NCBI GenBank assembly: GCA_963741405.1
Contig: CAVUHX010000037.1
Location: forward strand, 62,001 to 126,000
From: Roseiarcus sp963741405
GTDB taxonomy: Bacteria; Pseudomonadota; Alphaproteobacteria; Rhizobiales; Beijerinckiaceae
DNA length: 64,000 nucleotides
Direction of reading: 5' to 3'
Below are positions 48,293 through 56,069 of this stretch, in pieces. Every line of letters begins with the position of its first letter. Position 1 is the stretch's first letter. The notes beneath the pieces are model-generated. The model had not been told where the DNA came from. It worked only from the letters and a program-made list of their open reading frames with translations, and searched no databases. Both the position numbers and the translations under genes were made by a program.

Positions 48293-49630
48293 GTGGACGG
48301 TTCCGTAGCCCTTCATCCCGCCGAAAATCCCCGCAAAAGATCGCTCGGGGCGCGGCGCGCCGCTCGCCGGGTGAGGTTCGAGCGCGAGAGGCTGATCGTC
48401 GATTCCCTCAACCGCGGCCTGTCGGTCGTCGAGATCGCTCAGCGCCTCGGCGTGACGGAGAAGCGCATGCACGCGCTCGTCCAAGAGATCCTCGCCCGCC
48501 GCATGGCCGCCGCGCCGGAGGAATACGCTGCGCTGCAGGCCAGCCGGCTCAACGAGGCGCTGCTCGTGGCCTATGGCGCGATGTCCCCCGAGAACCTGAA
48601 GGCGGTCGCCCTCGTGGTGAGGATCGTGCGCGAGCTCGACCGCACCCACGGTTTTATCGCCGCCGGTCGTCTCGCCCGCCGCGACCCGGGGCCGGTCGAA
48701 GCGGAGGGCGAGGGGCTGGTTGCGATCGTGGAAACGGCGTCGCCCCCTCCACCGGCCCAGAGGGCGTCCGAAAGGACGCCCGGCCGGTCCCCCTCCCCCG
48801 CGCCGCTTCGCTGTGCAGGGGAGGATGGCGCCCGCGCCGGCCATATCCTCCCCCGTGGAGCGCCAGCGGAACGGGGGAGGGGGACCACGCGAAGCGTGGT
48901 GGAGGGGGCGGGCGCTTCGACCGCCTGTGGCTTGGGAGGCGTCGATCGCCCGGAAATGGCGCCGCAAGCGCTTGAAAAGATGGAATCCGCGCCGGACAAA
49001 AGCGCGCTCCCGCACGCGTTTGAAGCGGCGCCGCCGGCGGCTGAACCCGCTTTCTCCGTGCGGGCGGACGGCCTCGAGGCCGAACCGCCGAACGACGCCT
49101 TGCCGCAAGCCGCCGAGCCTCCGCAATGCGATCCCGCGCCCGCAGCGTCCGGCGCCGGCGCCGGCGCGCAAACGGCGCCGCAAGCGGTTGAAAACATGGG
49201 TTCCGCGCCCGGAAACGGCAGGATCCCGGCCGCTGCCGGGCCGGGCGGGGAAGCGGCTACTTCTGGCACCCGGGACAATAGAAGGTCGACCGGCCGGACT
49301 GCGGGAGGCGGGCGACCGTTCCGCCGCAGCCGCGCCGCGAGCAGCGGAGACCTTCGCGGTCGTAGACGGAAAACCGATGCTGGAAATAACCGAGATCGCC
49401 GTCCGCCTGTCGATGGTCGCGCAACGTCGAGCCTCCGGCCTCGATCGCCTCTTCGAGCACGGCGCGGATGGCCTTTGTCAGCGCGCGGGCGGCGCGCGTC
49501 GGGTTTCCCGCCGCGTCGGCGAGCACGCCGGCCGCACGCAGGGGAGAAATCCCGGCGCGAAAAAGCGATTCGCACACGTATATGTTGCCGAGGCCGGCGA
49601 TCCGCTTCTGGTCGAGCAGGGCGCTCTTGA
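48293..49630 (+). CDS. HTH protein with long Pro/Ala-rich tail, stop displaced into mutM
   Basis: GTG 48293 with GGAG upstream starts a basic protein having one helix-turn-helix, IVDSLNRGLSVVEIAQRLGV, then helix TEKRMHALVQEILARR. After about residue 150 it becomes Pro/Ala-rich, includes a stretch encoded by a REP-like element (48741-48910), and has two similar units (APQALEKMESAP and APQAVENMGSAP). The frame has no stop until 49630, so its last 125 codons are antisense to mutM and probably not the ancestral end. It may be a sensor-less DNA-binding protein; the function is unknown. Confidence 0.5.
   Translation: MDGSVALHPAENPRKRSLGARRAARRVRFERERLIVDSLNRGLSVVEIAQRLGVTEKRMHALVQEILARRMAAAPEEYAALQASRLNEALLVAYGAMSPENLKAVALVVRIVRELDRTHGFIAAGRLARRDPGPVEAEGEGLVAIVETASPPPPAQRASERTPGRSPSPAPLRCAGEDGARAGHILPRGAPAERGRGTTRSVVEGAGASTACGLGGVDRPEMAPQALEKMESAPDKSALPHAFEAAPPAAEPAFSVRADGLEAEPPNDALPQAAEPPQCDPAPAASGAGAGAQTAPQAVENMGSAPGNGRIPAAAGPGGEAATSGTRDNRRSTGRTAGGGRPFRRSRAASSGDLRGRRRKTDAGNNRDRRPPVDGRATSSLRPRSPLRARRGWPLSARGRRASGFPPRRRARRPHAGEKSRREKAIRTRICCRGRRSASGRAGRS
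48741..48910. repeat. 170-bp REP/BIME-like palindromic element inside a reading frame
   Basis: Outer arms CGCCCCCTCCACC (48741-48753) and GGTGGAGGGGGCG (48898-48910) are perfect inverted repeats. Internal palindromes include GGCGTCC-GAAA-GGACGCC and CCACGC-GAA-GCGTGG. It resembles the G/C-rich intergenic palindromes mobilised by RAYT proteins, but here it is inside a gene and read through in frame. Confidence 0.7.
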
Positions 49631-50135
49631 GCGGCGCGCGCGAGCCTGCAAACAGCTTCGCCAGCCGCGGGGCGTCGAATTCCAGGGCCAGCGGCTCTTC
49701 CCCAAGCCCGATCAGTCGGGGATGGCTTGCAAGGGTCTCCCCCGCAGCGAGATCCATGAAGCCGAAGCGCCGCGGATCGTTGTACGTGATGGTCTTGCCG
49801 TTATCGAGATGCAGGACGACGTGGTCGTGCTTCGGGTCCTTCGAGCGTTCGCGGTGGAATGCGCCGGGTGTCGTCGCCTCAGCGGCCTCGACGCGAAACG
49901 AGCCCGACATCCCAAGATGGGCGATCAGCGTGTCGCCGTCGTCGAGCCGAAACAGAAGATATTTCGCGCGCCGCGTGAGCGCGGCGATCCGCCTCCCCGT
50001 GAGGCGCTCGCGAAAGCGGAGGGGGAATGGAAAACGGATGTCGCGCCGCCGCAGTTCGACCTTTTCGATGCGGGCTCCGACCATCGCCGCCTCAAGGCCG
50101 CGCCTGACGGTCTCGACCTCGGGCAGTTCAGGCAT
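49257..50135 (-). CDS. mutM: Formamidopyrimidine-DNA glycosylase MutM (Fpg)
   Basis: A 292-aa bifunctional glycosylase/AP lyase removing 8-oxoguanine. The mature N-terminus PELPEVETV supplies catalytic Pro and Glu; the helix-two-turn-helix region and the C-terminal zinc finger (CSRRGCGG then FYCPGC) are complete. ATG 50135 is fixed by this N-terminus. The start overlaps the recQ 3' end by 8 bp, making it the last gene of epmA-recQ-mutM. Confidence 0.96.
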   Translation of the reverse strand: MPELPEVETVRRGLEAAMVGARIEKVELRRRDIRFPFPLRFRERLTGRRIAALTRRAKYLLFRLDDGDTLIAHLGMSGSFRVEAAEATTPGAFHRERSKDPKHDHVVLHLDNGKTITYNDPRRFGFMDLAAGETLASHPRLIGLGEEPLALEFDAPRLAKLFAGSRAPLKSALLDQKRIAGLGNIYVCESLFRAGISPLRAAGVLADAAGNPTRAARALTKAIRAVLEEAIEAGGSTLRDHRQADGDLGYFQHRFSVYDREGLRCSRRGCGGTVARLPQSGRSTFYCPGCQK

Positions 50136-51942
50136 TGCGATGGTCCCGAATGACGGCGAGAAATGCCGATCCATATTTTTGCAGCTTGACCGCCCCGACG
50201 CCGTGCAGCCCGGCGAGGCCGTCGAGCGTGTCCGGTCGCGCCTTCGCCATTTCGATCAGGGTGCGATCCGGGAAGATGACATAGGCCGGCTGCTTCTGCC
50301 CCGCGGCGATCGCTCCCCGCAGGCCTTTCAGCGCCGCAAGCAGCCGGGCGTCCGGCTCGTGCGGCTCGCCTGTCGTTCGCTTCCCCCGCCGCGTCTTCGC
50401 GCCGACGAGGTCCTCGCGCAGGTCGAAGGGCGCCTCGCCCCGAAGCACCCGCCGGCCGTCGTCGGTCACGATCAGGCGGTCGCGGTCCTCCCCGTCCCGC
50501 GCAATAAGCCGGGCCGACTGCAGCTGCCGCAGGACGCCGCGCCAGTCGGCCGGAGTGCGGTCCTTGCCGACGCCGAAGGTCTTGAGCTGATCGTGTCCAT
50601 GCCGCTCCACCGCCTCCGTCGCCTTGCCCGCCAGAATGTTGGCGAGATGGCCGAAGAAGAATCGGCCCGAGGTGCGCAGGACGGCCGACAGCGCCTTCTG
50701 CGCCTCGACGCGCCCGTCGATGAGCCGAACCGCGCCCTGGCAGACGTCGCAATGTCCGCAAGGGCCGGACTCTTCGCCGAACATGCGAAGCAGCGTCTGG
50801 CGGCGGCAGCGCGCCGTCTCGCACAACGCCACCAGATCGTCGAGCTTGGCCATTTCGACCTGTTTGCGGCCGTCAGGAGCCCCGCTCTCGAGTATCTGGC
50901 GTCGTCGCAATTCGACGTCGCCTGCGCTGTAGAGCGTGAAGGTGTCCGCGGGCAGTCCGTCCCGACCGGCGCGTCCGATTTCCTGATAATAGGCCTCGAT
51001 CGAGGCGGGCATGTCGGCGTGGTAGACAAAGCGCACGTCCGGCTTGTCGATGCCCATGCCGAAGGCGACGGTCGCGCAGACGATGCAGTCGTCTTCGCGC
51101 AGGAAGGCGTCGTGGTTCGAAGAGCGCACAGTATGATCGAGCCCGGCGTGATACGGCAGCGCGCGCCGTCCACGGCGGCTCAGTTCGTCGGCCAGTTCTT
51201 CGGCGCGGCGGCGCGAGGCGCAATAGATGACGCCGCTCTCCCTACGATGGGCCTCGAGTTGTTCGATGAGCTGGCGCGTCGCGTTGGTTTTCGGCCGCAT
51301 CGCGAGAAAGAGGTTGGGCCGATCGAACGAGCGCACGAACATCTGCGGCGGGCGAATGAACAGCTTTGTGGCGATTTCCTCGCGGGTCGGCGCGTCGGCC
51401 GTGGCCGTGACGGCGATCGTCTGAAGACCGCCGAGCGCCTCGATGGCGCTGCGCAGTCGCAGGTATTCGGGCCGGAAGTCGTGACCCCATTGAGAAACGC
51501 AATGGGCTTCGTCGACGGCGACGCAGTCGATCGATGCGTCGCGCAGGTAAGCGCATACGTCGTCGCGCAACAGTCTCTCGGGCGAGATGTAGAGCAGGCG
51601 CAGCGTTCGCACCCGGACGCCGCGCGCGATCCTGCGGCGCTCCTCGACATCCGTCGAGGAGTTGACGCTGCCCGCCTCGACGCCGAGTTCTCGCAACTGC
51701 GCCACCTGGTCGCGCATCAGGGCGATCAGCGGCGAAACCACCAGGGTCAGGCCATCGCGGACGATCGGCGGAAGCTGGAAGCAGAGCGACTTGCCGCTGC
51801 CCGTCGGCATGACGGCGAGGACGTCCTTTCCTTCCAGAACGGCTGTCAGGATCTCCTCCTGTCCCGGACGGAAGGCTGAGAAGCCGTAGATGCTCGCGAG
51901 CGCTTCGCGGGCTCTGGGCATGAACGCCGGCTCGTCGCTCAA
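50128..51942 (-). CDS. recQ: ATP-dependent DNA helicase RecQ
   Basis: A 604-aa helicase. Walker A MPTGSGKS is at 45-52, DEAH at 144-147, and motif VI region YYQEIGRAGRDG follows. The zinc-binding RQC region includes ARCRRQTLLRMFGEE and CGHCDVC, and an HRDC domain ends the protein. It unwinds recombination intermediates. The start overlaps the epmA stop by four bases (ATGA) and its end overlaps mutM. Confidence 0.96.
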   Translation of the reverse strand: MSDEPAFMPRAREALASIYGFSAFRPGQEEILTAVLEGKDVLAVMPTGSGKSLCFQLPPIVRDGLTLVVSPLIALMRDQVAQLRELGVEAGSVNSSTDVEERRRIARGVRVRTLRLLYISPERLLRDDVCAYLRDASIDCVAVDEAHCVSQWGHDFRPEYLRLRSAIEALGGLQTIAVTATADAPTREEIATKLFIRPPQMFVRSFDRPNLFLAMRPKTNATRQLIEQLEAHRRESGVIYCASRRRAEELADELSRRGRRALPYHAGLDHTVRSSNHDAFLREDDCIVCATVAFGMGIDKPDVRFVYHADMPASIEAYYQEIGRAGRDGLPADTFTLYSAGDVELRRRQILESGAPDGRKQVEMAKLDDLVALCETARCRRQTLLRMFGEESGPCGHCDVCQGAVRLIDGRVEAQKALSAVLRTSGRFFFGHLANILAGKATEAVERHGHDQLKTFGVGKDRTPADWRGVLRQLQSARLIARDGEDRDRLIVTDDGRRVLRGEAPFDLREDLVGAKTRRGKRTTGEPHEPDARLLAALKGLRGAIAAGQKQPAYVIFPDRTLIEMAKARPDTLDGLAGLHGVGAVKLQKYGSAFLAVIRDHRNA

Positions 51943-53003
51943 CCGCGCCTCTCAAGGTCGAAGACGGGAGTCCACTGCACGGCCTCGACCCGCTCCGCGC
52001 CTGTCGCCAGCATGACAACACGGTCGAAACCGAGCGCCGCCCCGGACGCGTCCGGCAACTGGCCCAAGAATTCGAGGAAATCCTCGTCGATCGGGGCAGA
52101 TGTCCCGTAGATTTTCTCCTGTTGGGCCATGTCGGCCTCGAACCTGCGCCGCTGCTCGCCGGCATCGCGCAGTTCATGGAAAGCATTGGCGAGCTCAACG
52201 CCACAACAGTACAGCTCGAAACGCTCCGCTGTGCGCGGATCGTCAAGGTTCGCCTGCGCAAGCGCCGCCTCGCTCGCCGGATAATCATATAGAATCGTCG
52301 CTCGCCCCGTCCCGAGCTTGGGCTCGACACGTTCGCTGAGAAGGCGGCTGAAAATATCCGACCATGTGTCGTCGGCCGCGACGCGGACGCCGACCTGCAC
52401 GGCCTGAGCCGCGAAAAGCGCTCTGTCGGGATCCCTGCCAGCCGAGAGGCTCTTATAAAGATCGACGTCTGCATGGCGCTGGAAGGCCTCGCGCACCGTC
52501 ACGCGTTCTGGCGGCTGGAACGGGTCGGCCTGGCGCCCGCGAAACCTGAAAGTCTTTGTGTCCGCGACATGGGCGGCCAGCGCGAGCAGCCTGGAGCAGT
52601 CATCCATCAGACGGCTGAGCGGCATCCCAACTCGATACCATTCAACCATGGTAAATTCTGGCGCGTGCAGCGCGGTCCGCTCACGATTGCGAAAGACGTG
52701 CGACATGGAAAAGATCTGCGTCTCCCCGGCCGCAAGCAGCTTCTTCATCGCGAATTCCGGCGACGTGTGCAGCCAAGCCTCGCTCGCCGAGGCGTGCGGT
52801 TCGACGAGCGCCGTCCGAAACCCGTGCAGATGGGTTTCGTTGCCTGGGGAAACCTGCAGGGCCGCGGTATCGACCTCGACGAAGCCGTGCGCGCCGAACC
52901 ACCGCCGGACGAAACTCGCCATGCGCGACCTCGTGAGCAGCCGCCCGCGCCGTTCCTCGTGGCGATCGCGGTTCCAGAATGGTGGGGAGGCGATTAGACT
53001 CAC
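51939..53003 (-). CDS. epmA: EF-P (R)-beta-lysine ligase EpmA (GenX/PoxA)
   Basis: A 354-aa class II lysyl-tRNA-synthetase-like enzyme without the N-terminal anticodon-binding domain. LHTSPEFAMKKLLAAG, FRNRERTALHAPEFTMVEWYR and the C-terminal GAALGFDRVVML are class II catalytic motifs. It attaches beta-lysine to Lys34 of EF-P, the gene for which is divergent 153 bp away. EpmB, which makes beta-lysine, is not in the window. It heads an operon with recQ and mutM. Confidence 0.93.
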   Translation of the reverse strand: MSLIASPPFWNRDRHEERRGRLLTRSRMASFVRRWFGAHGFVEVDTAALQVSPGNETHLHGFRTALVEPHASASEAWLHTSPEFAMKKLLAAGETQIFSMSHVFRNRERTALHAPEFTMVEWYRVGMPLSRLMDDCSRLLALAAHVADTKTFRFRGRQADPFQPPERVTVREAFQRHADVDLYKSLSAGRDPDRALFAAQAVQVGVRVAADDTWSDIFSRLLSERVEPKLGTGRATILYDYPASEAALAQANLDDPRTAERFELYCCGVELANAFHELRDAGEQRRRFEADMAQQEKIYGTSAPIDEDFLEFLGQLPDASGAALGFDRVVMLATGAERVEAVQWTPVFDLERRG

Positions 53004-53156
53004 GAGACTCCAGCAGTTCCTGACACCATCCGGCCGTCCCGGCTGGCCTTTGCCGCCAAAATCAGTATATAGCGCGGCTCAATCGCAAAGCCGCTGCTTG
53101 AAAATGCGCGATCCGTCACGCAAGAGCTGCGCGCGCCAGATTTCGAGGACAAAGAC

Positions 53157-53726
53157 GTGAGAGTTATCGCAAGCTCGATCCGCAAGGGCAATATCATCGA
53201 GCGGGAGGACGGTCAGCTTTGCGTCGTCCTTTCGGCCGAAAGCTTCCATCCCGGCAAGGGCACGCCGACGACCCAGATCGACATGCGCCGCCTGTCCGAC
53301 GGCGTCAAGGTGACGGATCGGTTCAAGACGACCGAACAGGTCGAGCGCGCCTTCGTCGAAGACAAGAACTTCGACTTTCTCTACAGCGACGGCGACGGCT
53401 ATCACTTTATGAACGCGGACACCTACGACCAGCTCACCGTCGCGAGCGACGTGATCGGCGATCAGGCGCAGTGGCTCCAGGAAGGAATGAAGGTCATCCT
53501 GTCGATCTTCAACGAGACCCCGGTCGGCATCCAGCTCCCGCCCCGGGTCACCCTTGAGGTGGTCGAAACGGAGCCGGCGATGAAAGGCCAGACCGCCTCG
53601 TCCTCCTACAAACCGGCAAAGCTCTCCAACGGTGCGCGCGTCATGGTGCCGCCCCACATCAGCCCGGGGACGCGCATTGTCCTGCAGACCGAGGACGGCA
53701 GCTACGTCGAGCGCGCGAAGGACTGA
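53157..53726 (+). CDS. efp: Translation elongation factor P
   Basis: A 189-aa three-domain KOW/OB protein that relieves ribosome stalling at polyproline. The modification loop HPGKGTPTTQ has Lys34 as the acceptor for beta-lysine, consistent with the adjacent divergent epmA. The start is GTG at 53157. Its 3' end overlaps the convergent gph gene by 25 bp. Confidence 0.97.
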   Translation: MRVIASSIRKGNIIEREDGQLCVVLSAESFHPGKGTPTTQIDMRRLSDGVKVTDRFKTTEQVERAFVEDKNFDFLYSDGDGYHFMNADTYDQLTVASDVIGDQAQWLQEGMKVILSIFNETPVGIQLPPRVTLEVVETEPAMKGQTASSSYKPAKLSNGARVMVPPHISPGTRIVLQTEDGSYVERAKD

Positions 53727-54400
53727 GCGCGGGCCGGAAGAAAGGCGGCGCAGGCGGCCTCGAGTTCGTCGAAGTGCGAAATCACCCGGTCCGGGCCGAG
53801 CTCGGACACCGGGACGTCGGTATAGCCGAAATCGACTGCGATCACCGGCAGGCCCGCAGCGCGGGCGGTCTTGATGTCGGTAACCGAGTCCCCGACCATG
53901 AGCGCCCGGTCGCTCACCCCGCCGGCGGCCGCGATCGTGCCTAGCAAGGGCTTCGGATCGGGTTTGCCGACACCGAACGTGTCCTGGCCGCAGATGAACG
54001 CGAACCGTTCCGCCACACCCAGCTTCTCCACCAGGAGCTTCGCCGAGCCTTCCATCTTGTTGGTGCAGATGGCCTGGCGCCAGCCGGCTCGCGCAAACGC
54101 TGTCAGCGCGGCGTCGACGCCGGGATAGAGCCGCGTGCGCTCGCAGATGTGGCTATTGTAATGAGCGAGAAAGTCGCCGAACAGCGCCTCGAGTTTGAGG
54201 GGCGCAAGCTCCCGGCCGGACGCAGCGAAGCCGCGCACGATGAGGGCGCGGCCGCCCGAGCCAAGCATCGAGCGGGCGTTTTCGACTGGCAGCGGCGCAA
54301 GGCCTTCGTGTGTCAGGACGGCGTTCAGCGCGCCCATCAGGTCGCCTGCGGTGTCGGCCAGCGTGCCGTCGAGGTCGTAAACGATCGTGGGAGCGGTCAT
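53702..54400 (-). CDS. gph: Phosphoglycolate phosphatase, HAD family
   Basis: A 232-aa HAD phosphatase. Motif I YDLDGTLADT carries nucleophile D9 and D11; CTNKME is motif II and MVGDSVTDI motif IV. It dephosphorylates 2-phosphoglycolate produced by DNA repair or RuBisCO oxygenation. It is the third gene after cyclo-ligase and the YmdB-type gene, 6 bp downstream of the latter. Confidence 0.9.
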   Translation of the reverse strand: MTAPTIVYDLDGTLADTAGDLMGALNAVLTHEGLAPLPVENARSMLGSGGRALIVRGFAASGRELAPLKLEALFGDFLAHYNSHICERTRLYPGVDAALTAFARAGWRQAICTNKMEGSAKLLVEKLGVAERFAFICGQDTFGVGKPDPKPLLGTIAAAGGVSDRALMVGDSVTDIKTARAAGLPVIAVDFGYTDVPVSELGPDRVISHFDELEAACAAFLPARAQSFARST

Positions 54401-54406
54401 TGAGCG

Positions 54407-55225
54407 TTAGTTCCAGAATTCCGGTTCGGCCGCGTTGAGCAGTCCGCCGATCCGGACCGGCGCAATAGCTCTCGTCAGTCCTTGGGAATCGATGTCCACG
54501 GCCACTCCGCAAAGTGTCGCCGGACCCAGCGCCGGCTCGAACCGGCCGGAGGGAATGCGGCGGGTGAAGCGCCGAATCGGCTCCTCCTTCTCCATGCCGA
54601 TCACCGAATCATAGTCGCCCGTCATGCCGACGTCGGTGACGAAGCCAGTGCCGCCCGTGAGAATGCGGTGGTCCGCGCTTGGCACATGCGTATGGGTGCC
54701 CACGACAAGACTTGCCCGTCCGTCAGCGAAGTGGCCAAGCGCCGATTTTTCGCTCGTCGCTTCGGCGTGCACGTCGACCACGACGGCGTGACATCCATTT
54801 CCCAACGGATGGGCGGCCAGCTCCCGATCGAGCGAGGCGAACGGGTCGTCCAGCGCTTCCATGAAGATGCGACCGAGCAAATTGACGATGAGGAGGCGTG
54901 CGCCCTCCGAGTTCTCGACAATGGTCGAGCCGCGTCCTGGCGTGCCGGGAGGATAATTGGCTGGTCGAATCAGGCGGGGCTGCCGCTCGATGAAAACGAG
55001 CGCTTCGCGCTGGTCGAACGCATGATTGCCGAGGGTTACCGCATCCACGCCGGCCCCGCGAAACTCCTCGAATATCGACTCGGTGAGTCCGAACCCGCCG
55101 GCGGCGTTCTCGCCGTTGACCACGACGAAGTCGAGGCTCCAGCGAACGCGCAGGAGCGGCACCTGCTGGATGACCGCTGCCCGCCCGGAACGCCCGACGA
55201 CGTCGCCGATGAAAAGAAGGCGCAT
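54407..55225 (-). CDS. YmdB-family metallophosphoesterase
   Basis: A 272-aa calcineurin-fold phosphodiesterase of the TIGR00282/YmdB group. Metal ligands are visible in LFIGDVVGRSGR, VVNGENAAGGFGLT, VTLGNHAFDQRE and GTHTHVPSADHRI. B. subtilis YmdB hydrolyses 2',3'-cyclic nucleotides and affects development. It abuts the cyclo-ligase stop without a gap, so it is in the same operon. Confidence 0.92.
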   Translation of the reverse strand: MRLLFIGDVVGRSGRAAVIQQVPLLRVRWSLDFVVVNGENAAGGFGLTESIFEEFRGAGVDAVTLGNHAFDQREALVFIERQPRLIRPANYPPGTPGRGSTIVENSEGARLLIVNLLGRIFMEALDDPFASLDRELAAHPLGNGCHAVVVDVHAEATSEKSALGHFADGRASLVVGTHTHVPSADHRILTGGTGFVTDVGMTGDYDSVIGMEKEEPIRRFTRRIPSGRFEPALGPATLCGVAVDIDSQGLTRAIAPVRIGGLLNAAEPEFWN

Positions 55226-55837
55226 TCAGCGCTCTCTGACGAAAATGGTCTCGTGCTCCGTCACGACGACATCCAGACTCTGGTCATGCGCCTCATAAGG
55301 CACGGCCGCGACTTCGCAAACCCCGTAAGCGACCCCGACGGCATGAATCCTCTTGATGGCCCTAAGGAGCTCCAGGCTTCGGTCGTAATAGCCAGCGCCA
55401 TACCCGATACGATGCCCGCGCCGGTCGAAGCACGCGAGCGGGACGAAGAGGAGGTCTGGTTCGACGGCACGCGCGGACTCGAGCGGCTCGGGAATCCCCA
55501 TCCCACCCAGCAGGGTGGCCTCGCCCGGCCGCCAGAGGCGAAACGTCAGCTGCGAGCCGCGGCCGACAACGACCGGCAACGCGGTCGCGTAGCCGTCCCT
55601 CCCCAGTGCGGTCAACAGCGCAAGGACGTCGGGCTCTTCCCGGATCGGATGGAAGGCCGAGACGACGGCCGGCCGCCAGAGCTGCGCCAGCCGCAGGCCC
55701 TCCTCGACGAGCCGGGCGGTAAGACGGTCTCTGGCTAATGGGGCAGCCTCCTTCCGTCGGACAAGAGCTTGCCGACGGAGAAGAACTTTCGGATTGGCGT
55801 CGGTCGGACTCAAGGCGCAACGCCAATCCATCGTCAA
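55226..55837 (-). CDS. 5-formyltetrahydrofolate cyclo-ligase
   Basis: A 203-aa ATP-dependent enzyme converting 5-formyl-THF to 5,10-methenyl-THF. The nucleotide-binding motif GYGAGYYDR is present, as is FVPLACFDRRGHRIG. 6S RNA is encoded immediately upstream on the same strand, the widely conserved ssrS-ygfA arrangement. The start at 55837 is the first available; an internal Met or GTG is possible. Confidence 0.92.
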   Translation of the reverse strand: MTMDWRCALSPTDANPKVLLRRQALVRRKEAAPLARDRLTARLVEEGLRLAQLWRPAVVSAFHPIREEPDVLALLTALGRDGYATALPVVVGRGSQLTFRLWRPGEATLLGGMGIPEPLESARAVEPDLLFVPLACFDRRGHRIGYGAGYYDRSLELLRAIKRIHAVGVAYGVCEVAAVPYEAHDQSLDVVVTEHETIFVRER

Positions 55838-55841
55838 ACAA

Positions 55842-55998
55842 GCGCGGAGCCGAGACGGCCGTTGGACGGTGATCCCGGGCGCCTACGTAAGTAGGTGGGC
55901 GCCGTGTGCCAAAGCCCACGGGCAAGGGCAGGGACAGCTCCCATAGGGATCGTACGGCCCCGAGGAATATTGTCCTGACGCACCACCCAGCTCCGCAA
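55842..55998 (-). ncRNA. ssrS: 6S RNA (RNA polymerase holoenzyme regulator)
   Basis: The minus strand carries the alphaproteobacterial 6S core: AATATTCCTCGGGG, GATCCCTATGGGAGCTGTCC, GGGCTTTGGCACACGG and the hairpin CGCCCACCTACTTACGTAGG. The ends pair through GCGGAGC (55990-55996) and GCTCCGC (55844-55850), giving a closed rod of about 155 nt with a central bubble. Genomic position directly before the cyclo-ligase gene agrees. Exact ends are estimates. The region just upstream is bounded by an insertion sequence. Confidence 0.85.
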
Positions 55999-56069
55999 CC
56001 TCAATCTAGGCGCTCGGTGATCGATTGGCTAGGGCTGGATAATCCCGGGTGCGATCCAAAGTGGTGCAA

